Notes under the pieces: generated by a model
Database searches by the model: none
What the model saw: only the letters and a program-made list of their open reading frames with translations
What the model was told of the DNA's origin: nothing
Source of the DNA: Plesiocystis pacifica SIR-1
Lineage (GTDB): Bacteria > Myxococcota_A > Polyangia > Nannocystales > Nannocystaceae
Length of the DNA stretch: 64,000 bases
Assembly: GCF_000170895.1 (NCBI RefSeq)
Contig: NZ_ABCS01000054.1
Coordinates: 1-64,000 of the forward strand
Reading direction: 5' to 3'
In this document: positions 1 through 8,110 of the stretch, piece by piece
How the letters are laid out: the number at the start of each line of letters is the position of its first letter
How positions within the stretch are numbered: the stretch's first letter is position 1
Made by a program: the position numbers and the translations under genes

Positions 1-314
1 TTCAGGCGACAGCGGGGGATCCGACCCTCCCGGCCCGTGCCCGCCCTCCATCGAAGCCCCGCTCGTTGCCAACCGGAAACTCGGCATCCGTGCGAAAAAG
101 CGCACAACAAACAGACGAGTGACGGCATTGAAGTAGGCAATACCAAGCTGAGCTCCACTCGAAGTGACTGCCCCCAGACCTTCGTGGGACCTACCCACCC
201 CCCACGTGGGAACAACCCCCGCGAATGGGAGCACTGATTCGAACCATCGGATGCTCGATATCGATAGCCCACAATGATTCGCACGAGCACAACATAAATG
301 ACTACACTCGCTCC
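1..314. other. Intergenic region upstream of lipoxygenase-like gene
   Basis: I see no convincing gene here. Short open frames exist but lack the strong G/C third-position pattern of the real genes nearby, and the last 100 bases are relatively A/T-rich, as expected of a promoter and leader. An in-frame ATG at 225 would extend the downstream gene, but the added 30 residues show no recognisable signal or domain. No hairpin terminator or clear sigma-70 boxes were identified. Confidence 0.5.
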
Positions 315-1862
315 ATGGCCGTCATGTTGGAGCTCGCAGAGCTCAGTTCCAAGGTCGCGCGCAGCCTCGCCCAAGAGAGCGCAGGCCAGTCCTGGCAGGC
401 CCTCTTTGGCGCCCGCCCGCCATGGCGAGGCGCTCGGAGCCTGGCCCGCGAGCGCTACCGCTACATGATCCGCTCGCCCTGGCCCCAGCCCAACCCCCAC
501 GCCCCGACGCGCCTGCCCCCCTCCGTGCTGCACCTGCCCTCCGCGGAGCTGAGCGAGTTCCGGCGCGTGACCATCGGGCGGCTGACCCGGGCCCTGCGTC
601 AACACAGCGTCCCGGCCATGCGCTTCGCCGTCGAGCACGCCGAGTACCCCGCGCTCAGCGACGCAGACTTTGCCCACCACCTGACGCAGACGGTGATGTG
701 CCGAGGGATGAGCCCCTCCTTGACCCCTGCCGAGCGCGCCCGCCTCGAGCTCCCGCCTGGGCTCGGGGGCACGGTCTACAAGTACGACACGACCCCGGCG
801 GCCCTGCTGCGGCCCCTGCCCGGCCTGCACATCGCGGGGGCCATCACCTACCTCCTGCGCCCGCGCCCCGGGGCGCCCTGCGAGCCCCTGGCCGTCGCCA
901 TCGAACCCCGCGCTGGCGACGACGCGCCCCTGCTGATCCGCGCCGGAGACGGCCCCGCCTGGGAGCTCGCCAAGTACCACGCGATGCAGGGCGTGACCTA
1001 CTGCGCCGTGTTCGGCCACCACCCCCTCAACCACTTCCCCGCGGACGCCATCAACGCCGTCAGCAAGACCGTGCTCCCGCCCGCGCACCCCCTCGCGCGC
1101 CTGCTCGCGCCCCACTTCTTCAACCAGCTGAGCCTCAACTTCTCGGTGATGTTCATCGACAAGTCCCCGCTCCACAACCGGCAGCGCGAGTTCTTCACGG
1201 GCTTCGCCAACGACGGGCCCGAGTCGCCCCTGGAGCTGTTCAGCGCCTACTACTGCGGCGATCTCAACCACGAAGACGTCTCGGCCTACCGCTGGCCCCG
1301 CGAGCCTCCCCGGCTGCACGGCGACTACGGCGACTTCGTCCGCGGCTACCACCGGGTGATCATGGCCTTCGTCGAGGAGGCCCTCGACGGGGTCGCCCTC
1401 GACGACGCGGTGATCGAGCGCTGGCTCGAGGCCGCCGCCGCCCACGTGCCCGGCTTCCCCGGCCCTGGGAGCGCCCGCGCCGACGTGCTCGCGGCGATCG
1501 GCCAGGTCATCTACAACGCCTCGATCGCCCACAGCGTCGACCACTACTCCTTCAGCACCATCCCGCTCCTCGATCTGTGCATGCGCCTGCGCCTGCCCCC
1601 GCCGCGCTCCCGCGACCTGCCGAGCCTCGACCGCGGCGTCCTCACCACCCTCGAGGACCGCTTCCGCATGTACCTGACCTACCTGATGCACGTCCGGCCC
1701 TCGACGCACCGAGCCCTGCGCGAGGTCGACTACGGCTTCGAAGACCCGCGCCGAGTCGCCGCCCAGGCCCGCTTCATCGCGGCCCTCGAGGCCTACGACG
1801 CCGACCCAGGCGTGACCCGCCACGCGCCCCTCGACGAGATCGCGGTCAGCATTCAGTACTGA
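315..1862 (+). CDS. Lipoxygenase-family protein (non-haem iron dioxygenase-like)
   Basis: A 515-residue protein that looks like the catalytic domain of a lipoxygenase, the family that adds O2 to polyunsaturated fatty acids. The central helix has the WELAKYHAM…FGHHPLNHF…HPLARLLAPHF pattern, with His235 and His240 in the H-x4-H spacing of two iron ligands. Downstream, AHSVDHYSF supplies His406 and His410, matching the H-x3-(N/H) pair. Family C-termini end in a ligand isoleucine; here the end is VSIQY, so the likely Ile513 is followed by two extra residues. There is no N-terminal PLAT domain. Start: ATG at 315, because codon use upstream is poor; 225 is an alternative. The gene is convergent with the next, 6 bases away. 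Substrate and product are unknown. Confidence 0.72.
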   Translation: MAVMLELAELSSKVARSLAQESAGQSWQALFGARPPWRGARSLARERYRYMIRSPWPQPNPHAPTRLPPSVLHLPSAELSEFRRVTIGRLTRALRQHSVPAMRFAVEHAEYPALSDADFAHHLTQTVMCRGMSPSLTPAERARLELPPGLGGTVYKYDTTPAALLRPLPGLHIAGAITYLLRPRPGAPCEPLAVAIEPRAGDDAPLLIRAGDGPAWELAKYHAMQGVTYCAVFGHHPLNHFPADAINAVSKTVLPPAHPLARLLAPHFFNQLSLNFSVMFIDKSPLHNRQREFFTGFANDGPESPLELFSAYYCGDLNHEDVSAYRWPREPPRLHGDYGDFVRGYHRVIMAFVEEALDGVALDDAVIERWLEAAAAHVPGFPGPGSARADVLAAIGQVIYNASIAHSVDHYSFSTIPLLDLCMRLRLPPPRSRDLPSLDRGVLTTLEDRFRMYLTYLMHVRPSTHRALREVDYGFEDPRRVAAQARFIAALEAYDADPGVTRHAPLDEIAVSIQY

Positions 1863-1868
1863 GAGGGC

Positions 1869-3158
1869 CTACGTCGCGGCCTGGTGCGAGCCCGATCCCT
1901 GGGGCCGCGCGTCCTCCTGGGGCCGGCTCAGGTCCCAGCGGTGCAGCGCCTCGCCGGTGCTGGCGACCAAGCCCGCGGGGCGGTTCAGCCACGCCAGCGA
2001 GCGCAGGCTCGGAGGGCTGCCCTCCCCCAGCAAGAGCATGCGCGGCGGATCCAGCGGCAGGGTCGGGACGATCAGCCCGTCCTCGTCGCGCGGGGCGTGG
2101 TCGGGGTGGTAGAGGCGATCCAGGCGGACGCTCATCGCGAACAGGGCCTGGTCCGGGCCGGCCTTGGCGTTGGCCGTGTAGCTGGAAAAGCGCAGCCAGT
2201 CGGCCTCGGGGGACCACTCGAGGCCGCTGATTTCGCGGGCGAAGGTCACGGCCTCGACCTGGGGGCGCATGGGGTCCGGCCAGCTGATCAGCCACATCGC
2301 GTTGCCCCCCGCGCGCTCGGTCACGAGCACGGCCAGGGGCGCGCGCGGGTGGACGAGGAGCTCCTCGATGGGCTCGAGCATGCGCGCGTGGTCCTGCCCC
2401 TCCTCGCCCTCCCCTTCGGGCTCGCGCGCGCGCAGGGCCGGCGGCCGCGGGTCGACCCAGTCGACCGGGCGCGGGAGCACGGCGGGCTCGTCGAGGAGCA
2501 TCAGCACCCCCGGGAGGGCGTGCTGGATGTCCTGGAGCTGGTGAGTCATGGGCACGATCGACTGGCGGTCGTAGACGAACATGCCCGGGCCGCACACGTG
2601 CACGAAGGCGTCAGCGGGGATGCTCCGCTCGCCCACCAAGCTCGGCGATCCGCCCTGCACGTCGAGGGTCAGCAGGCGCAGGGGCTCGCGGCCCATGCCA
2701 GACTTGGCGACCATGCTGAGGTAGCGGGTCGGGCCCAGGGCCTCGAAGGAGATGACCTGCTCGTCGAAGCGCCCGGCCAAAAAGTACGCGCGCGCGCGCG
2801 CTTTGGGGTCGCCGGGGTTGTCGGCGGTCACCGGCGACACGTCGAGGACGTGGGCCCGCCGGCGCCCGGCGTAGGCCACGACCCCCGGCCAGGCCTGGCG
2901 CGGGTACAGCTGCGAGCCCGTGTTGACGATGTTGGCGTAGTCGCGCATCACCACCTGCAGGGTCGGCGCGTCCGGGCCGTCGAGGCGGATCGCCGTCAGC
3001 CCGTTGTTGAGCTCGATGGTCCCCACGCAGGCCGGCCAGGGCGTGGCGAACACCCCGTTGACCTGGGCCGGCAAGAGGTGGCGGCGAGCGACCTGCCCGT
3101 CCGCGGCGCGAGCCTCATCGATGGGGTACCAGAGCCTGGAAGGATCCATCACGGGCAC
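1869..3158 (-). CDS. Beta-propeller-like protein of unknown function
   Basis: A 429-residue protein with no signal peptide or membrane segment. It contains recurring short segments of WD/TolB-propeller flavour, such as ISGLEWSPEADWLRFSSYT, RSLAWLNRPAGLVASTGEA and a C-terminal LHRWDLSRP, so a beta-propeller fold is plausible; I recognise no specific family. An acidic, Glu-rich stretch (EPEGEGEEGQD) lies near residue 250. It starts 7 bases after the stop of the LysM-amidohydrolase gene on the same strand, so the two are almost certainly co-transcribed. It may be a partner, chaperone or immunity protein of that protein. This is inference from position only. Confidence 0.6.
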   Translation of the reverse strand: MPVMDPSRLWYPIDEARAADGQVARRHLLPAQVNGVFATPWPACVGTIELNNGLTAIRLDGPDAPTLQVVMRDYANIVNTGSQLYPRQAWPGVVAYAGRRRAHVLDVSPVTADNPGDPKARARAYFLAGRFDEQVISFEALGPTRYLSMVAKSGMGREPLRLLTLDVQGGSPSLVGERSIPADAFVHVCGPGMFVYDRQSIVPMTHQLQDIQHALPGVLMLLDEPAVLPRPVDWVDPRPPALRAREPEGEGEEGQDHARMLEPIEELLVHPRAPLAVLVTERAGGNAMWLISWPDPMRPQVEAVTFAREISGLEWSPEADWLRFSSYTANAKAGPDQALFAMSVRLDRLYHPDHAPRDEDGLIVPTLPLDPPRMLLLGEGSPPSLRSLAWLNRPAGLVASTGEALHRWDLSRPQEDARPQGSGSHQAAT

Positions 3159-3165
3159 GGGGCTC

Positions 3166-5859
3166 CTAGCTGGGGTCGAGGTGATTCACGCGCAGGAACT
3201 GCGACAGCCCGCGGGTCAGCTCGTCGTCGTACTCGCTCTTGCGCCACTCGATGTTCATCTGCCGCGCCTTGCGGCTGATCCTGGCGTTGGACTCCTTGAG
3301 CCCAGCGACCCAGTTCTCGGCGCTGTCGAGGAGCCGGTAGCAGCGCAGCGGGTTGTCCCGGGTGAAGCGCTCCCACAGCGGGATGGGGTCATCGGGGAAC
3401 ACGGCCGCGTTCACCCGGTCGATCGCGCCCTTCATCTTCCGGCAGTACTTGTCGTAGCCCTTGATGTCGTTCTCGACCATGTACCAGTCGGTCCCAAAGT
3501 TGATGCGCCGCTTGAGGTAGGGGTAGGCCTTCATCAGCCAGGTGAAGGCCTCCTCGTGCTTCTCGACGTCGAAGTAGGAGATGTCCGTGTAGACGTTCTC
3601 GAAGTCCTCGATGAGCTTGATGATGGACTTGACCCACGGGCCCGTGCCCGACTCGTTCCACCACACGCTCGGGTCGCGGTGGCCCATGGCCCAGCGCGTC
3701 GCCATGTTGCGGCGGATGCTCCCGCGCCAGTCCTCCCAGTCGTCGCCCACGAAGTGGGCCAGGCACAGCTTGAGCTTGGGGTAGCGCGTCAGCACGGGGC
3801 GCCAGGCGTCGGGGCTGACGTGGGTGTCGGAGAACCACCGGATCCGAGCCTTGCGCTTGGGGTCCTTGCCCTTGCTGGTCTGGAGGGTGCGCTTGACCGC
3901 GTCCGAGGCGACCTCGTAGTAGAGGTCGCGCTCGTTGGTGTACATGCCGCCCGGCGTGCAGTGGGTGAGGATGGGGATCTCCTCGGCCTGGCAGCGCTGG
4001 AAGTAGCTGGCCATCTGCGGCAGCCACTTCTCGTAGTCGCTCGGCTTGTAGCCCAGGGGCGTGTACATCTTGAAGCCGATGTAAGGCCCGACGTGGCTCT
4101 TGGTCGCGACCTTGTCGAAGGGCTTGTCCCAGGCCTCGGCGACGCCCCGACCGCTGGCCCCGGGCGCGAGCTGCCAGCGCCGGGGGTCGTAGTGGAACAG
4201 CGGCATGTAGCTCCACGGGTTCTTGACCGCGGCCATCAGCGTGCGCTCTTGCTGCTCACCAAAGCCCTCGTAGAGGTCGTACTCTTCGTCGTCGACGAAC
4301 TCCACCTTCCACTTTTGGGCCTCGTTGGTGTCCTCCCACGTGTCCATGTCGTAGGAGATGAAGTAGTAGAACTCGCCCGCGACCCCGTTGCGCTCGGCGA
4401 AGGTCACCGTGCGCATCTTCTTGCCGGCCTGCTGCGCCGCCGCGTCCCGGGCCGCCTCGGCCTGGGCCTTCTCGGCCGCGGTGTAGGGCGCCCCGGTGCT
4501 CGCGTCGACGTGCCGGGGGATGGCCGGACCCAGGGCCTCCCAGGACTCGACCGCCACGGGCATGCCCATGCCCATGCCCATGCCCGTGGACACGTACTCG
4601 GTGTACGAGCGCTCCTTGCGTTGGGCCACCGGATAGTAGATGGGCTCGCCGAGGTAGCCGTCGAGGTGGGCCATCTCCATGTCCATCTCGAGCACGATCA
4701 TCGGCGTCAGCCGGACCTCCCCGGCGTTGGTCCGCGGGAAGGAGCGCTCGTCCACGAAGGTCTTTTTGTTGCGCGCGGCCGCGATGTCGCCGATGGCGTT
4801 GGTCGACTGCGTGCCGACGGTGCCGAACTCGCCCTTGAGCTGGGTGAACAGCCAGCTGCGCGCGAGCCAGTCGAGGCGCCGGCGCGGCTGCCCGTCGACC
4901 GCGCCCATCGGCACGATGCCCCAGACCAGGGGCATCGGCGCGCAGCTGTTGCTCTGGATGTGCATGTGCGCGTCGAACACCAGATCCGGCGGCGGCGACA
5001 GGCGCAGGGTGTTGAAGGTCGCGTCGGACTCCTCGACCACGGGCGCGACGAGGTGGCTGTCGACGCGCTGAGAGCTCTCGCGGCCCCGGGGGATCGGCTT
5101 GGGCACGCTGTCGGCGAAGCTCAGCCCCGACTTGACCAGGTTGTCGTGGACCTCGACGAGCTTGGCGAGGGTGTCGTCGTCGAGCTTGCCGTCGAGCTCG
5201 CCCTTCTCGGCCTTGTCCGCGGCCCCGTCGACCCAGTCGAGCTTGAACTTGTAGACAGCCAGGCGGGTCTTGTGGGTGTAGGTCTCGCTGATCTCGCCGA
5301 AGAAGTAGCCGAGGTTCTGGAGCCGGGCGTGGACGCCGGTCAGGTGGGTCACCGGATCGAGGTGGCCGACCCGCATCTTCCGCTCGTAGCGGGTCTTGCG
5401 GGCCAGCACCGGGCCGCTGCCGTCGAGCGGCGCCGGCTCGTCCGGGGTCGTCACGGCCACCGCCGCGCGGGTGATGTCCAGGGGCAGATCGACGTGGATG
5501 ATGCCGTCGCCGTCGGTCGTGCCCTCTTGCTGCTCAGCCTTGCCGCGCTTGGCCAGGACCAGCTCGTAGGCGTAGTTCTTCAGCGGCTCGTTGGCGCCGT
5601 CGAGCAGCCGCAGCCGCAGCCAGCGGCGCGGCTTGGGGATGACGTACTCGTGCTTGGCGCGGGTCCCCGCGGCGTCGGTCTTGGTGTCGAAGTCGGGGAT
5701 GACGACGACGTCCCCGGGGTAGAGCACCCCCTCGCGCCGCGTCTCGAACAGCTCCGCGTTGTCCGGGTGGTCGCGGACCACCTCCCACTTCGTGAACCCG
5801 TAGCGCCGAGCGATCTCGGGCAGGGTCTCCCCTTGCTTGACCTCGTGTTGTTTGGGCAC
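3166..5859 (-). CDS. LysM / peptidoglycan-binding-like / metal-dependent amidohydrolase protein
   Basis: An 897-residue multidomain protein. Residues about 5-55 form a LysM domain (HEVKQGETLPEIARRYGF … LYPGDVVVIP) of the type common in contractile-injection-system cargo. Residues about 78-137 resemble a small Ig/prealbumin-like domain (LRLRLLDGANEPL … GTTDGDGII). Residues about 166-215 resemble a peptidoglycan-binding domain (LTGVHARLQNLGYFFGEI). Residues about 290-880 are an amidohydrolase TIM barrel with apparent metal/catalytic residues in DAHMHIQ (296-302), ILTHCTPGG, LAHFVGDDW and INFGTDWYM. A GMGMGMGM run comes from a 6-bp DNA repeat near 4560-4590. There is no signal peptide. The substrate is unknown. 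Export by a type VI or similar system is inference from the N-terminal architecture; no secretion genes lie in the window. Confidence 0.75.
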   Translation of the reverse strand: MPKQHEVKQGETLPEIARRYGFTKWEVVRDHPDNAELFETRREGVLYPGDVVVIPDFDTKTDAAGTRAKHEYVIPKPRRWLRLRLLDGANEPLKNYAYELVLAKRGKAEQQEGTTDGDGIIHVDLPLDITRAAVAVTTPDEPAPLDGSGPVLARKTRYERKMRVGHLDPVTHLTGVHARLQNLGYFFGEISETYTHKTRLAVYKFKLDWVDGAADKAEKGELDGKLDDDTLAKLVEVHDNLVKSGLSFADSVPKPIPRGRESSQRVDSHLVAPVVEESDATFNTLRLSPPPDLVFDAHMHIQSNSCAPMPLVWGIVPMGAVDGQPRRRLDWLARSWLFTQLKGEFGTVGTQSTNAIGDIAAARNKKTFVDERSFPRTNAGEVRLTPMIVLEMDMEMAHLDGYLGEPIYYPVAQRKERSYTEYVSTGMGMGMGMPVAVESWEALGPAIPRHVDASTGAPYTAAEKAQAEAARDAAAQQAGKKMRTVTFAERNGVAGEFYYFISYDMDTWEDTNEAQKWKVEFVDDEEYDLYEGFGEQQERTLMAAVKNPWSYMPLFHYDPRRWQLAPGASGRGVAEAWDKPFDKVATKSHVGPYIGFKMYTPLGYKPSDYEKWLPQMASYFQRCQAEEIPILTHCTPGGMYTNERDLYYEVASDAVKRTLQTSKGKDPKRKARIRWFSDTHVSPDAWRPVLTRYPKLKLCLAHFVGDDWEDWRGSIRRNMATRWAMGHRDPSVWWNESGTGPWVKSIIKLIEDFENVYTDISYFDVEKHEEAFTWLMKAYPYLKRRINFGTDWYMVENDIKGYDKYCRKMKGAIDRVNAAVFPDDPIPLWERFTRDNPLRCYRLLDSAENWVAGLKESNARISRKARQMNIEWRKSEYDDELTRGLSQFLRVNHLDPS

Positions 5860-6225
5860 GGGCGACCTCGGCGCGCATCATAGCCCAGCCGCGGCGATGC
5901 TCGCTCGCCAGTTTGGCAACGCAGCCCTGCGGCCTCGGCGGCCGTGCATTCCAAGCGAAGCGTCGCGCCCCCTCCCGGGCCCGCGCCCGCAGGCGGCGCA
6001 CGCCGAGCCCGAACGCGCGCCGGATTCGAACACTGGGGTGATCGAAAATTCTCAAACTCGGATCGGATTCGAAGCACCGCCCCGAATTTCGAGCGCGCGC
6101 CCGTCCAGCGGGCTCCCAGGCTGCGGTGGTATCGTGGGAGCGAACTTGGACGCCGCGTTGCTTTGGTGGGCGTCTTCGAAGCGGGGACTTCTCCCTGGCT
6201 TTCACCCTGAAATTCGGAGTTGAGC
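5860..6225. promoter_or_regulatory. Divergent intergenic region
   Basis: This 366-base region separates two divergently transcribed genes and should hold promoters for both. The part around 6020-6080 is A/T-richer than its surroundings and contains GATTCGAA twice (near 6022 and 6066). GGAG at 6216-6219 sits six bases before the ATG at 6226 and decides that start over the upstream in-frame TTG at 6220. No gene is seen. Confidence 0.5.
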
Positions 6226-8094
6226 ATGCCGTCTTGGATCGTCCGTCAATCCCTCGCCCCTTGGGCCCTCCTCACGGTCGGCGTCGGCATCACGGCCGCC
6301 GCCTGCACGCCCACCGAGGGCGCGGGCAATGACGAGGCCGGGACCGCGCTGACCCTGACGACCGCGGGCAACTCCGACGACACGGGCATGGACACCGAGG
6401 ACGGGGACGACGACGACGGGCCCGACACCCTCGACACGGACACCGACACGACCACCTCGGGCGGCGACGGCGAGACCTGCCTCGAGGGCGTGCCCACGCC
6501 GCCCAACTGCGGCGACGGCGTGCTGACCGACGACGAGGCCTGCGACGACGGCAATACCAACGACGGCGACGGCTGCTCCGGGGACTGCCTGTGCGTGGGC
6601 GCGGGCTGGCAGTGCCCGACCCCCGGGGAGCCCTGCGTGCAGTACCCCTTGTGCGGGGACGGGCTGGTCGTCCCGCCCGAGCCCTGCGACGACGGCAACG
6701 TCGAGCCCGGCGACGGCTGCTCCGAGAACTGCAAGATCGAGATCGGCTGGAAGTGCGAGGGCGAGCCGAGCATGTGCACCGAGACGACCTGCGGCGACGG
6801 CATCCAAGAGGGCGCCGAGGCCTGCGACGACGGCAACACCATGCCCTTCGACGGCTGCTCGTCGATCTGCCAGGCCGAGCCCAACTGCGACGAGAACGGC
6901 TGCACCTCCGAGTGCGGCGACGGGCTGATCATCGACGAGGAGTGCGACGACGGCAACAACACCGACGGCGACGGCTGCTCGGCCCAGTGCACCATCGAAG
7001 AGGGCTTCACCTGCGAAGAAGACGACGCCTGCGAGATGATCAACGGCGAGTGCGTGCTCCGGGTGCCCGCCGTGTTCCGCGACTTCCTCGCCGCCCACCC
7101 CGACTTCTCCGTGAGCTGCGACGGGCTCCAGCCCGGAGGCGTCCAGCCCATGCTCGACGGCCAGGGCAAGCCCGTGCCCACAGGCTCGCTGTGTCAGGCC
7201 GGGAGCCTGGGCCAGTGGTACACGGACTCGGCCGACAGCGCGACGATCGTCGGCGACATCGTGCTGTTCGACAACGGCCAGGGCGGCTACGTCAACCGCT
7301 GGGGCGAAAACGGCGAGCAGTGGACGGCCTTCGTCAACGCCCAGTGGGCCGCGAACACCCTCGCCGAGTGCGTGAACGATGGCTGCGTGCCCTGCCCCTG
7401 GGACCCCAACACGGGCTGCTGGGCCGACGAGGTCGCCTACGACGGCCAGCCCTTCTTCTTCCCCATCGACGGCCACCCCGACGCGCTCGCGGACACCCTG
7501 CACCCGGCCCGGGTCGGCCCGGCCTACGGCTACGACAGCTGGCCCTACGAGTCCGACATCATCCCGGGCGCGGGCAACCACAACTTCTTCTTCACCACCG
7601 AGGTCGTGTACTGGTTCCAGTACGACGCCGACGTGATCGCGCAGCTCGACTTCACCGGCGACGACGACGTGTGGGTGTTCGTCAACAACCGCCTCGCCGT
7701 CGACCTGGGCGGCGTGCACGTGCCCGAGAGCGGCTCGGTGACCATCAGCGCCGCCACGGCCGGGCAGTTCCAGCTCACCGACGGCGGCGTCTACCAGATC
7801 TCCGTGTTCCAGGCCGAGCGCAAGCTCGACGGCTCCTCCTTCCGCCTGACCCTCGACGGCTTCTCGAACACGCCCTCGAACTGCCTGGCGATCTGCGGCG
7901 ACGGCATCGTCGGCCTGGGCGAGCAGTGCGACGACGGGGTCAACGACGGCGGCTACGGCGAGTGCGCCCCGGGCTGCGTGCTCGGGGAGTACTGCGGCGA
8001 CGGCATCGTCCAGGAGCAGGAAGACTGCGACGACGGGAACTACAACAACGCCGACGACTGCCCGAACTCGTGCATCTACGTGCTCATCGAGTGA
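6226..8094 (+). CDS. Fibro-slime domain lipoprotein with six Cys-rich (DUF4215-type) repeats
   Basis: A 622-residue predicted secreted lipoprotein: hydrophobic leader ending TAAAC, then an Asp/Thr-rich linker. Four Cys-rich repeats of the pattern CGDG…CDDGN…GDGC lie between about residues 85 and 260, and two more at the C-terminus (CGDGIVGLGEQCDDG, CGDGIVQEQEDCDDG). Between them is a fibro-slime domain with its hallmark LDFTGDDDVWVFVNNRLAVD and LGGVH, followed by ISVFQAERKLDGSSF. Such proteins are typical of myxobacteria and thought to be surface or adhesion components. ATG 6226 was chosen because GGAG precedes it by six bases. It is convergent with the next gene across a 16-base gap. Confidence 0.85.
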   Translation: MPSWIVRQSLAPWALLTVGVGITAAACTPTEGAGNDEAGTALTLTTAGNSDDTGMDTEDGDDDDGPDTLDTDTDTTTSGGDGETCLEGVPTPPNCGDGVLTDDEACDDGNTNDGDGCSGDCLCVGAGWQCPTPGEPCVQYPLCGDGLVVPPEPCDDGNVEPGDGCSENCKIEIGWKCEGEPSMCTETTCGDGIQEGAEACDDGNTMPFDGCSSICQAEPNCDENGCTSECGDGLIIDEECDDGNNTDGDGCSAQCTIEEGFTCEEDDACEMINGECVLRVPAVFRDFLAAHPDFSVSCDGLQPGGVQPMLDGQGKPVPTGSLCQAGSLGQWYTDSADSATIVGDIVLFDNGQGGYVNRWGENGEQWTAFVNAQWAANTLAECVNDGCVPCPWDPNTGCWADEVAYDGQPFFFPIDGHPDALADTLHPARVGPAYGYDSWPYESDIIPGAGNHNFFFTTEVVYWFQYDADVIAQLDFTGDDDVWVFVNNRLAVDLGGVHVPESGSVTISAATAGQFQLTDGGVYQISVFQAERKLDGSSFRLTLDGFSNTPSNCLAICGDGIVGLGEQCDDGVNDGGYGECAPGCVLGEYCGDGIVQEQEDCDDGNYNNADDCPNSCIYVLIE

Positions 8095-8110
8095 GCTCGA
8101 GCCCTGCGCC

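Noticed and set aside
225..314. N-terminal extension of the lipoxygenase-like protein
   Set aside because: The 30 added residues have poor codon use and no signal or domain features; ATG 315 fits better.
422..2230. Long Arg/Pro-rich plus-strand open frame
   Set aside because: It overlaps the lipoxygenase-like gene in another frame and has the extreme Arg/Pro/Ala composition typical of shadow frames in GC-rich DNA.
3166..5859. Part of a prophage or complete type VI / tail-like cluster
   Set aside because: The LysM-type N-terminus fits such systems, but no sheath, tube, baseplate, VgrG or PAAR gene occurs in the window.
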